Below, in pieces: positions 25,098 through 35,817 of a stretch of DNA of 64,000 nt. This DNA is from Vishniacozyma victoriae (lineage: Eukaryota > Basidiomycota > Tremellomycetes > Tremellales > Bulleribasidiaceae), in NCBI GenBank assembly GCA_017654735.1, contig JADPYG010000088.1, forward strand, positions 310,001 to 374,000, given 5' to 3'. A program made the translations under genes and the position numbers. The notes beneath the pieces were generated by a model. The model made no database searches. It saw only the letters and a program-made list of their open reading frames with translations, and was not told the DNA's origin. The stretch's first letter is position 1; every line of letters begins with the position of its first letter.

Positions 25098-25925
25098 GAC
25101 AATAGTCTCTGTGGTGTAAATCTAGTTTATCTATCGGCTCTGATGGTCCTCCTTTCTTCTCTTAATCGATTCCGCAAACACGACAATTGTCGATTGAGCA
25201 CCGGGTAAGACTGTCGTAGTATGGGAATCGAATGACGAGGACTCGAATGACGAGTTATTTGGTCCAAGCTTAGTATGCGAAAAAGAAGGGCAAAAGTCGG
25301 AATATGAAACGCTTGTTGCTGCACGCTTTGACGCTTCTCCTTGTCCTAATAATCTTCCCTGGCGCCAATGACCACGCGTCCAGCGATACTTCGATGAGCG
25401 ATCCAGCAAATACAGCGATGCACCGATCTTTTTCGGTTGTCGAGGCGCGATGGAGTGAATGTAGAGTGTCCGATTTCAAGACAATAGCTTGACGACGTCT
25501 TGACGTGACGCGCCGAGTTGGGATTGAGGCGTTGTTGTTTTCGTGGTGGCTGCGGGTAGCTGCGCGGTCTTAGCTTCTAGGTGGTCTTTCGGATACCTGC
25601 GCAGATGTATGAGATGCTGGACCCTTGTATTGACTGTTGTTAGAAGCAGTAAAGTAGAGTGTAGTGGATGCATAAGACAACAGAGTCCCCAGTCATTATG
25701 TCTCTGGTGTTTGCTTATCTACTCCCTCCCTTTAAATCACTGCAATCCAACAATTTTCAGGGTCCTTTTAATGAGAGCGGGATCAATTACGGCATTTAGG
25801 CCGAACCACCGATTCGTAGTCAGCAGCAGGAACTATCTGATTATTGTACCGGCGGCCTATAGGTCTATACATCATGCATAGCTACAACAAACAGCCTAAT
25901 AAAAGGCATAAGATACAACGGGAGA
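25098..25925. promoter_or_regulatory. Upstream region of the PAK gene, with direct repeat and CRE-like cluster
   Basis: About 830 bases with no convincing gene. TCGAATGACGAG occurs twice, at 25228-25239 and 25243-25254. Around 25490-25512 there is a cluster TTGACGACGTCTTGACGTGACG. It contains the palindrome GACGTC and a TGACGTGA element, similar to binding sites of Atf/CREB-type bZIP factors. Short ORFs on both strands here lack splice support and look like chance. The length suggests a long leader or an extended promoter for the kinase gene. Confidence 0.35.
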
Positions 25926-28900
25926 CTAGCGTACATCATTGATAAGTCGTCTTATCACGATGTTTTCAGCTACAAGCTTTTTAGCAGGTTGCTGGTAAGC
26001 AGATTTAGAAGACATGGGAGAAGATCGAGATCGCGAAGCTGGTCCAGCAGTACGAGCTCGTTGGATGGCTACCCTCGGTCGTGGCTCAGACTGCGGTACT
26101 GGTGCGAGTCTGTACTCTGGGACTGGCGGTGGACGCATGAGACCCTGACCTGATGAAGGCGGTACTGAGCGAGATGCAGTTGGCGGAGTGGAAAGCGAGC
26201 TGCGGTGACTCATAAGGGTCCGAGGTGCCTGTGGCGGGGTATTATTAGAGCCAGAAGCATTTCCGAAAACCGGAGGCGGGCGATCAAGTGGTCGAGCATA
26301 TGCTGCTAGCGTTGAAGAAGAAAGCCGACCGGCCTGAGGTGATTCTGCGAATCGTGCCTTTGCACCAAGAGGGCTGGAACTGCCGTTACGGCGTGACGAC
26401 GGTGGGGCGGAACGTCGTGATGCAGACGAAGGATCGACCAGGAGTAATATATCGTCCGATGAATCACTATCGCAATTCGAATCCTGAGATTCCTCATCAG
26501 GTGAAGGTGATCGTACCAAGGAAAATGAGACTCGAGCACGTTTTTGAGGTCCATCGCCGGCTTCCGATGATTGTCGGAGGATACCTCTGAGGGGCATCGG
26601 CGTCTCGCTGAAAGCAGACGATGATCGATTATGCTGGATCAAAGAAGCCAGTGGAGAAGACCGATGACCCGACGGCATGTACCGGATAGGTTCAGGACTC
26701 TGCGAGGGCGAAAGCGAGGTTGGGGGCGATGACGGAGGGAGTGAGTCAAGCTCTCGGACGCCAACATTCGAATCAAGCCGGTGAGGAAGACTATGCTCGG
26801 TAATGTGGCTATTGCGCATGGCGCTGACCGGCAAGATCGGGCCATGGAAATGTCGGTCTCGCCTGACTGCACTATCGAGGGTAAGTGACGGCACAGGAGT
26901 GGTTGAGCGAGAGGCAGGAACAACGACGTCGAATGTACGTGATCGCTTCCTTCTAAGAGCAGGGCGAGGCGCATCCATCGAACGGCGGGACTCCCATCCT
27001 GGCCATACGTTTGGCGTCCTGGCAGGTATGTTGAGCTCTTGATCTTGAACCATATCGATATCGGCATCGTCCCCTGCGTCCGCATCCGTGTGATGAATTT
27101 CGGGTCTAGCGGGCTTTCGCTTTGTTATCTGATCATCATGTCTCGAGGACACATCGGGGCCGGATAGTCTGGGACCTCGCTTCCGCTTCTTCTCGCCAGC
27201 GAGACTGGTATACGTCTCTTCAAGGGGCACAGTCTTCGGTCGGCTGAACTTGAGTTTGAGTTTGATCGGCTCAGACTGTGGGGTCGGCGCCGGCCGAGTT
27301 TCGAGAGGTGAGGTTTTCCTAGGACGCCCAGGTTTTCGTTTGATCGGCTCGGACGCTGGTACCGGCACCTGTTCAAATTCGAGTAGTGAAGTCTTTCTGG
27401 GACGCCCTGGTTTCCGTTTGACCGGCTCCGTTTGCGAAATTTGCTCGGTGTCGAGTCTCATCGAGTTCGATATTGGTGTCGTCTGGACCTTATTCCCAGA
27501 TACTGCAGGTTCGGTAGGATTCGAGATTGGAATATCTGATTTCCTTGGTCTTCCTCGTTTCCGAGGAGGATTTGCTTCAGCGTATTCGTGAGCGCCATGT
27601 TTCCCTTGGTTCGAAGCAGGTGTAGAGTCATTCCTCTCTTTTGTGGGATCGGATTTTATCGTTTCCACATTCCGGCTACTCGGAGCAGTCTTGACCTTGG
27701 AGCCTGCAGTCGAGTGTCGACCAGGTTGACGATGTCCGGTATTATCTCCGTTCCAATATCCGCAAGCCTTGAATGATATTCTTCCTCTACACCAGTAGCT
27801 CAAACGTCGTCTTTCGTGATCATCAGATCGAGCGCAATCGGGACAAAATCGGTATCCATTCTGCAATTGACTCTGAATGAGGGAAGTGTAATATAGCTTA
27901 ATGTCGAGTTTCGTCTCGTCAACCGTCAAGTCAGGCCCTGAGGTAGTGATTGTCGGTGTCTTGGGAGTTGAAGTATGTTCTATCGGTGTCTTCGGTGTTG
28001 CAGTACGTTCAATTGGCGGATTGATTGGTTGCGAAGGGGTGACTTCTTCTTTGGGCTGTCTTTTCTTAGACGATTTTCGTAAATTACCCTTGTATCCATC
28101 AAAGGTACAGTCTTTGGACTCAATTCTCCCTCTGCAATACGCCGAACTTTCGACTCGACTAGCATTGTCCGAAGCGCGGCAGTATGGGCAGCTTCGGTCT
28201 GTCTGCTTGTCTGGCCTCTTGACGAGGTTTTCGAAATATCGCCATCTCTCCAGACCCATCGAAGTCAGACCTGATCGTCTCCCTGTCGCTGGAGTTGCAG
28301 CTTCTATCGGAGCCTCAACGGGCACTGGATCAGGTCGCTTTTCCTTCCAGAATCTATTACGAGTCGTCGATGTAGTCTTGTCGGCATCGGTATCAGCGTC
28401 CACGTCGCGTTTGAGAGTTTGGGGAGGGTACTCGAATGTACAGAGTTTGGAATGATTGGCTCCTCGGCAGTACTCCGCCAGCTTAACTCGAGCAGGTTCG
28501 GCATATCGGCAGTATCGACAAGCTTTGTAGGCCATGCTGGCTTTCTGGCGGTAGCGGCTACGACGATATCGCCGGCGATCAAGATTGCTGGTATCGATAG
28601 TCTCTGCAGGACCGAATACGTCGTCCAAGACGGTCGGATCCGTTGGACGCTCGCCAGCCATACGGCTTTTGCCTTTCTCGTCCTTGCTCTTCCTCTTTAT
28701 CGGTTGGTCTTGAGGTAAATCGCCGATCTTGATCTCTGTCCCCGGTCTTGCAGCCTTTTGAGCGGGTGGGGCAATTGCGGCGACCTGTGGTTGCGTATTT
28801 GATGCTCTTGCTGTTCGCTGCTTCGGCCGAAGGGATGTCGGTATGACTGGCGAAACTGGCCTGACACGTTCGGCTATAATCTCTGGTTCAGGAGAAGTAT

Positions 28901-30026
28901 CCGGAGATAGGGGAAATGTCATGGCTCGGGACGCGGATGCGCTTTCTAACCATGTGGATCTGACTTGTCGGGCGCGAGCGAGAATAGAAGCGCTCTGAGA
29001 CTGCAGCTCATCCTACACATTAGTCTCAGTCGCCAAGCGGAAGCGAAGACTCACCTCTGAAGCTGATCCTTCCGGACTGGATTGATCGTTGCCAAGTTCC
29101 ACATCTGACGAAGGTAGGGCCAGCTCATCCTCGCTGCTTTCATCGTCCGAAAAAAGATCTTCTATCTTGCCCGCAACAACGGTCGTGAAACTTGAAGGAG
29201 ATCGGTACTCCAATGGGGGTGACTCCGCCCTCGACTCTTCAGATTCCTCCGACTCCTCCGACTCCGAAAGCTTGTCGGTATGACATCGTGAATCCCTTCC
29301 TTCCGCCCTCGCTGACATCCTCCTAGCCCTGGCCTCCTCCTCATCACGGAGAAACTCTTCCATCTCCTCGTCGGAAGTCTGTTCCGGTCGAGATCGTAGC
29401 GATGCGAGCAAAAGAGCGGCTTTCCTGTGATCGAGCTGCGCTTTCATCTCTTCCTCTTGATCAATCCATGAGCCCAATTCGTCTTCCTCATCTTCACTTT
29501 CGACCTCTTCGGTATCTTCAATATCGTCGTGGCTATCGCTATCCGAGTCGGTTTCATCGTCTGTGTCCTCTGAGCGTTGTTTGATTATGCGTCGCTGGCT
29601 CGGACCCGCCTCGGGTGAACCATCCTCATCTCTCGCCCAATCCGGTGGACTCTGCCCTTCATCCGGACACCATGGTGCTATCGATCCATCAGACTTGTGG
29701 ACCGTCTCTGTTTCGAGATCGACTTCGTCGTCGTCTTCCAACCAAACTTCTTTGGTCTTCCTCGCGACCTCGTCCCAGGTCTCGAATAATTTCCCTACCG
29801 ATGCTACCCTCTGTCGGTGATTTGCGATAGCAGCGACATCATCTCTTGCAACGGAATGTGACCTGTTGGTTGAAGGAGTAACTTGTCGGTTGAAAAAGCT
29901 CTTGGATCCTCTACTGGATCCCGGTGTTTCGCTTCGACTGATATCTCGAGAGTGGACCGGTACCGAGTAACTTGATCGATATCGGGGTATTTCCGGCGTA
30001 GCTCGATAGACTGGCGAGCTCGCCAT
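25926..30026 (-). CDS. AT-hook protein with three copies of a C-x2-C-x13/14-C-R-G-x6-C motif
   Basis: About 1,352 residues in two exons (30026-29055 and 29012-25926) with a 42-nt intron whose removal keeps the frame. I do not recognise the family as a whole. The N-terminal third is very acidic (EDTDDETDSDSDSHDD, SESEESEESEESRAES). The second exon holds three Cys motifs at roughly 28540-28435, 28195-28080 and 27850-27745, reading ACRYCRYAE...EYCRGANHSKLC, SCPYCRASD...AYCRGRIESKDC and FCPDCARSD...YWCRGRISFKAC. Three AT-hook cores follow: RKRGRPRK (about 27565-27540), KRKPGRPRK (about 27420-27395) and KRKPGRPRK (about 27345-27315). The last two sit in an imperfect tandem repeat of about 84 bases. 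The rest is Ser/Pro/Arg-rich. Four-cysteine clusters plus AT-hooks suggest zinc binding and AT-rich DNA binding, hence a chromatin or transcription role; that is inference. Confidence 0.75.
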
Positions 30027-30243
30027 GGTGTTTGCGTTGCTTTAAAGCTAATGCACCACCGTCTGTCCTTCCCAAGCCGTCAAGACGTCTGTGTGAAAGA
30101 AGGAAAGGAAACGCGTCTCTTAATCTCCATGTTACCCGCAACTTGTCAATTGTCAAAGTTAGCTTGGCAATTTGCTTCCGTCCACAACTTGGCTACTATG
30201 AGCAAGCCAAGTGTCATACCATCCTCCTATACACTCCCATGTA

Positions 30244-31363
30244 ATGGTGTATGCCCCTCAGCGCCGCCATGCGGTCTCCTCAGTATGTGTCAAACCTTTT
30301 CATCTGGTATCCAGCTTATAGCATCAGTTCACGCTCGTCAACAGTACTCTTGTCTTTGTTCAATACCTATATTCGCCAAACTTCTTGATCCTAGTCGCAC
30401 GAATCCTTATCCAAAGCCAGATCGTTAATTCGCATGTAACACATCCCGGCCGGTCTTTGTTTGGCCTGGGGGCTATGCTCACTTTCATGAATATCATGGC
30501 GGCCGGGCTACACAGTATCGACTTCATGACTGGCATGAATGGAGGCAGAGGGGTGATACTGGATTTCGTTGGTCAATGTAGGTCACTACCTACACGATAT
30601 GTAAATTATATAGCTGACAGTCTAGCAACACCGGCTTCGCTTACACGGATCGTCGTACTCGATCTGCTCATCTGGCTATGCCAGCTAGTCTCACTGGAGG
30701 TCACATTCATCACCGCACACGCCGGCAATATCCCTCATTCCACGTCATTCCCTTACCCCGACTACCTACTTCCGCCAAGCTACACTTCAGCTCCGAAGAT
30801 CGAGTCAGGATTGGATGATGAGGAAGATGATAAAGCCGATGACGATGTCGAGAGCGGACTGAAAAGGAGAAGACGGAAAGGCTTTGAGAGTGCGTTTGAG
30901 GAATTGGATGGGGAAATGGACACGCTATGGTTGAATGAAGACGATGGTCCAGGTGGTCGACCGAGGGGTGGGCAACCTCCTCTATCCGATATCAATGAGC
31001 TGACCAGCAGCATCTTCGTCGAGCCGCTTGCTGCCCGATGGTCCAGATACACGAATACGTGAACCCCCTCTCATCTTTTCCCTTTCCTTCATCCACATGA
31101 TCTTCCTCATGTTCGCACTGCCATCACCAAATCCTCCACCTGCAGCCTTCGCCGGCGGTACACCTAACCCCACACCACCAGTCACACCGGGTATAGAAAC
31201 AACATCACCTCAGATACAACCTAGGACACTGGCGAGGGTCGTCGAGGCGGATATCGATAGTTCTCGTCTACAGCGCGAATTGGATGAAGGAGATGCAGAC
31301 GACAGGCGGACACGGACGATGCCTGGCGATTTCAGGAATTTAGACGAGCCTCGGAGTGGGTGA
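30244..31363 (+). CDS. DUF1746 family membrane protein (possible Dsc E3 ligase complex component)
   Basis: Proposed exons are 30244-30282, 30322-30577, 30626-30967 and 31008-31363. The start ATG at 30244 gives MVYAPQRRHAVSS, joined to HQFTLVNSTLVFVQYLYSP. The core has GRGVILDFVGQ, then ASLTRIVVLDLLIWLCQLV, which is the arrangement of the fungal DUF1746 domain. Some members of that domain are known as subunits of the Golgi Dsc ubiquitin ligase that activates SREBP. Three or four hydrophobic spans are visible in the first 130 residues. An acidic loop (GLDDEEDDKADDDVES) with a KRRRRK cluster follows. The last intron (30968-31007) is needed: without it the frame stops at 31062, whereas with it the frame continues into REPPLIFSLSFIHMIFLMF, another hydrophobic span typical of the family, and a Pro-rich tail. 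Confidence 0.7.
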
Positions 31364-31439
31364 GATATAGATATTGTTTGACATGTATTACATTGTAGCA
31401 GTACTACTTTCGATTACTCATACAACACCACTCTTGATC

Positions 31440-32787
31440 TTATGCCCAGGCATAGAACAGATTTCCAGATGTCTCCCTGGCGACCTCGACTCTCGCCTTG
31501 CCTCCGGCCGGTATCGTGTGTATAGATCCATCAGCACAGACAAGATGGCTTGGAGAGTGGTCTCCGTCCTTCGAAGTCAGCTCAGGTAGACTGAGGTACA
31601 GGGAACTTACAGTCGGGACCCATTCGAAGCCCCCAGCCCTAAATGTCTCCACCACCACATCTCCTTCTCCCCCGGATCTGGTCTCTCCCCCGTCCTCCGG
31701 GTATAGTAGATCGACATGTCCGCCTCTCTTGTACGCATGCCCGATGACTTCCATCGCTCTTTTCTTCCAGCGCTCCTGCTGTTCGTCGGGAGTGGTAGCA
31801 GAGCGTACGTCAGGATCGCGGAGGGGACGAAGTATAATGATATCCATTGTCGGTGTATCGGAACTTGGCGGTAAAGACTTTAAGGTTGTATTGATGACGA
31901 AAGTAGGCTCTAGCCTTTCACAGGTAGTTGTAGATAAAAGGTAGGTGAAAGGTCCATCAAGAGTATCATCTTTGGCGGTGTAAGGAGCAGTGAAGGTCTT
32001 TGTTTCCGGGTCATACTGTTGTACCGTCCCATTCGGAGGAGCAAGAAATTTGACTTGCGCTTGGAAGAAGACCCCGAGATTACGTTGTGCTGCGACTTTG
32101 AATCGCTCTAGTCCCGGGTACTCGGTCCGTAGCTCCTCAGAGGTATGTAGGAGAGCAGCGTGAAGAGAGGTGGAAAGGACGATGTGGGATGGTATCGGGC
32201 TGTCTGGGGTGGGCTTGCCGTCCGAGTCGGTGAGGGCGGTCAAAGTGATCGGTAAGGGTGATGGCTGGGATGATGGGGATAAGGATGATATCAACGACGA
32301 GAGGGTTCCCCTAGCCTCTTGGTCCGAGGGTAGAGCGGCCTGGACGTCAGGCGGGAGGTCACCGGACGTCTCGGATGATAGTGAGGCATGTAACGCGTTT
32401 GCCTTATCATCAGCTAATAGTCTGTCTGGTCCCGACTCACTGTCCCCAGAGGTAGAATGATGAGTTGCCAGGTTCTGTTGCTGCCCGAGTGCCCGGGCAG
32501 GCTTACAATCCCCTCTATCAGCTCATGAGCCGTCCCATCTCCTCCCGCAACAATCACTCTGATTGGCTCCCCTTGGCTTCTGTTCTCGTTGGCTATCTCT
32601 TGACCGATTCGACCGGCATCTTTAGGACCGCTAGTAGTGTAGGAGGTGTGTTTCAATCCGAGTCTGTCCAAAAGCGGAATGACGTTCTTCTCAACGACTA
32701 TTCGTCAGCTTACGCTCCTGCTTGAATTTACTTACATTCCGGGGCTTTCCCATGTCCAGCAGCTGGGTTGACGACTACGTGGTACAT
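31440..32787 (-). CDS. Diacylglycerol/sphingoid-type lipid kinase (DAGK catalytic domain)
   Basis: Start ATG at 32785-32787 gives MYHVVVNPAAGHGKAPE, the nucleotide-binding entry of the DAGK domain, followed after a short intron by the block VIVAGGDGTAHELIEG (about 32555-32510). That GGDGT motif is the catalytic signature of diacylglycerol, sphingosine and ceramide kinases. The C-terminal part has TPTMDIIILRP and a late VCADGSIHTIPAGGKARVEV. The latter resembles the beta-sandwich end of the family where a D-G-E motif normally sits; here it is D-G-S. The last intron (31569-31610 approximately) is 42 nt and stop-free. Total length is about 400 residues, shorter than Lcb4/Lcb5 and near that of small bacterial-like and YegS-like members. 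Substrate cannot be decided by eye. Divergent from the RING protein gene with about 270 bases between starts. Confidence 0.78.
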
Positions 32788-33054
32788 ATTTGACCTTCTC
32801 GACGCCTTCCAAGAGGTAACTATGGAGTGGAAAAGGCTTTGTGATATTCCATGGTCATGGCGTAATAGTTAGTACTGGAGACCCCAGTGGGGCACCATTC
32901 CATCCTGACGCGCGTGTTTTCATGAAATCACAAATCACAGTAGAGGAACCGCGTTGATCTCATCTTGACACTTCTTTCAATCTGCTACAACGCTTACAAT
33001 ACCTGACACCTGCTCCGGATCAGCTAGGTTGTCCTTGACCTACAAATCAACGTG

Positions 33055-35005
33055 ATGGGCCGCCTTCGTGCCGACAATGCTGCTTGTGCGATCTGTATGG
33101 ACTCGTTGTTCACCAAGTTGGATGACTTGGATCAGCTAGTGCCAGCTTGTGCACCTGACTGTGGTATGTGCGATACCCTACCTGACCCATATAGAGCCAT
33201 AGACTGATCCATAAGGACATGTCTTCCATGAGGAATGTCTTCAAGATTGGTTCCGAGCCCAATCCACGCAATACCTGGCGCAAGCCAGAGAACATCGTCT
33301 CGACAGAGATCCATCCCCGACCTTATCAGACGCTCCGGCTCTCTGTCCCACTTGCCGGACCGAGGTCTATGCCGATCCGGAAAGCGGTGAACCCGTCTTG
33401 CATCGGCTTTATATCAACTACGGAGACGAAGGCGCAGCAAGTAGTGATGTTGGATCCAGTCCAGTAAGGCCGACACAGAGTAGGAAAAGGGATAACGAGA
33501 TTATGGGACTTGCTAGGAGGGCCAAAGGGATTAGTGAGGACGTGAAGCACTTGAATGAGCAATCATCGCAGCAGGCTGTTGATGGTTTATTGTCAAGGGC
33601 GGAAGGGTTGAGGGATGATGCGGTCTCTGCAAAGGCTATCCAGGGCGTCAAGGTCAGTAGCTCTATCGTCTCCAAGGCATGTCACTGAACGAATACAGAC
33701 CTATATTGGAGGTCTCACCACAGCCATCAACAATCTTCGCTCAAGCCTCGCTCAAAGTCCACTACCAATAACGCTTCAAGCAAGGATCGACACCCTCGAG
33801 GACCAACTAAACACGATGGCTCGCGAATCGAATGCGGTATTGCAAACTCGCCTACCAGCAGCTATCAAAGCAGCGAAAGCAGAAGAACGGAAACTATGTG
33901 AGAAGGCTACTGATAAGGTGAAGGGGGATCTGGTGCTTGTGACTAGGGCCTTTGAGAAGGAAAAAGTCCACAGGCGGGAACAGCGAAAGGCAGCTGAGGA
34001 GAGGGAGCTACAATTCTCGAAGCAAATTGAGGAATTGAAAAAGTGAGTCATCTCACTCGGGGCTTGAGCTGACATTGGCAGGCAGCTCAAACGAGAAGAG
34101 GATGATAGGGAGGCATTACAGGAGACTCTAAGGGAACGTACCAAGCAGCTGAGAGGATACCAGGCCAAGGTTAGTATATACCGATCAGATCAAAAGTTTC
34201 GAGCTGACGTCAGCAGAGTGAGAATCGAAAGGAGTTGAAGGATCAGAACCAGCAACTGGAGCAGGAAATCCAGTCGCTACGAGAAAAGCTGGCGACGTCG
34301 CGTCAGGAGACTACCAATCGGTCGGCAAGTCCAAATTCAGAGGGATCATCAAGTCGACACCGTTCTGTACTACGGACCGAAAGTGCTCCGGAACCACTTC
34401 CTAGATTCCGCCGCATGCTCAATTCCCCCGAAGATGACTCGCTCGAGATCGAACTTCCCTCTTTTGCCGATGATCCGAGTCGTCGTCACCTATCACCACG
34501 CAAGTCTGCGCGAGCTAGTCCAGCTACCAAAGCACCTAGGGCGCACCCTACCGCTAGGACCTTCCAATTCGACGGCGATGACTCCATCTCGGCGATCTCG
34601 CGTAAACGAAAGCCAAATCAGTCAAAGTACTTCCAATCGGATGATATATCCGAGCACGACTCAGAGCCTCCAACCGATATTGATGATTCCGACATTCTCA
34701 TCCAGGCGTCATCGCCGGCAAGGACCTCTCCCACTAAACGCAGTCGCACCAACCCATTCACTACGACCAAACAAGCTCATACCGCCAAGACGACCTTGAA
34801 ACCAAAGAAGAAGGAGGTTGAGGTTATTGATTTGGCTTCCTCCAGCCCGGGCACACCATTCAAGTCGTCGTCTATGAACATTCCACGCACCGAGACTGGC
34901 GAACGAATGAAACAGAAGAGCTCTTTGGCTGGTATATTTACGGATGCGAATGGAAGACCTAAGAAGGGATTGGTGACTGGCGCGAAGGTGAAGCGCCGCG
35001 TTTGA
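33055..35005 (+). CDS. RING E3 ubiquitin ligase with coiled coil, TRAIP-like, with a SUMO-interacting motif
   Basis: Exons: 33055-33163, 33216-33652, 33699-34042, 34082-34169 and 34217-35005. The N-terminal RING-H2 finger has its ligands in order: CAICMDS, an internal APDC, GHVFHEDC-like GHVFHEECLQDWF, and CPTCRTEVY. It is followed by heptad-rich sequence (TLEDQLNTMARESNAVLQ through NQQLEQEIQSLREKL), a coiled coil of about 200 residues. The C-terminal half is disordered and basic. Near its end VEVIDLASSSPG (34815-34850) fits a SUMO-interacting motif: a hydrophobic V-x-V-I-D-L core next to Ser and acid. The last residues are LVTGAKVKRRV. RING at the N-terminus plus long coiled coil is the TRAIP layout, a ligase acting on replisomes and DNA crosslinks. 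The TRAIP match is by architecture, so orthology is moderate. Confidence 0.72.
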
Positions 35006-35817
35006 GAACTATCGACGTATATATGGGGAAGACCAGATGACGGACGGGTGGGATTTACGGAGGCAACGAGACGACATGACGATCACCTTGACGACCGATT
35101 TATTTGACGTTGTAATTGGGTAAATATGCATTTGTACCTTGTTCAGCTGACTATGCACTGACAAGTGATCGGTCACTCTCGACTAATCTTTGATCTTGGT
35201 GAGTCCCATGAATTAAGAAGAGCGAAGATGTTACTTGTGAGAGTCCTCGTCCATCAGCAATGAGGGGTCGATCACGGACGGGCGTCCTGCGCCCTATGAG
35301 TCACGGAGGTAAACCCCAAAAAGGACTGACCGATACCAATACCCATGATCGTTCCTGGGTCAGGGATCTTTCGAGGGGGCCTATCAGGCGTGTCCCGGTA
35401 TCAAGCTTCCTTCACGCGATGTGCGATCCGGAGCAGGTTATCAGGAAGCCCGGGCGACATCCAATTGAACAAGGGTTGCCAAGGAGCTTGTGAAATTTGA
35501 AAGCTGCCCTTGCTCTTAGCATTGTGGACTGGCCCGACTTGTCAGAAGCACCTCTTGTATCTCTTGCCAAGAATTTCGGCGATCTCTGATCCAGGCCATA
35601 AAGCTTCTCACGGACCATGAGCTGCACGCGTCGTCTTCACCGGTCGGCCGAAACAAATCAACGGTAACTGCCAAGCCCAAGCTACTTTATATCCGATATC
35701 TGATTGTGAATTTCGAAAACCCCTCGGATGGTTCGGAGTAGAGGTGATAAACCATGATAAGAGACAGAGTCGCCCGCAATCTTGTGCTTCTTACTTGCTT
35801 GTCACGGTGCAACAAAC
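35006..35817. promoter_or_regulatory. Intergenic region and transporter promoter with paired GATA sites
   Basis: No supported gene. Small ORFs exist (35260-35493 on +, 35412-35627 on -) but have no splice context or recognisable domains. Two WGATAR elements, TGATAA (about 35746) and TGATAAG (about 35756), lie in the 75 bases before the transporter ATG at 35818. Fungal GATA factors commonly use such pairs for nitrogen or iron control; no such control is shown here. Confidence 0.35.

Noticed and set aside
30385..31062. 225-codon frame ending at 31062 as the DUF1746 protein end
   Set aside because: The last part reads through an intron. Using 30968-31007 as the intron links in frame to the conserved hydrophobic C-terminal part ending at 31363.
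35260..35627. Two overlapping small frames on opposite strands before the transporter
   Set aside because: Neither has a domain, splice signal or composition suggesting a protein.
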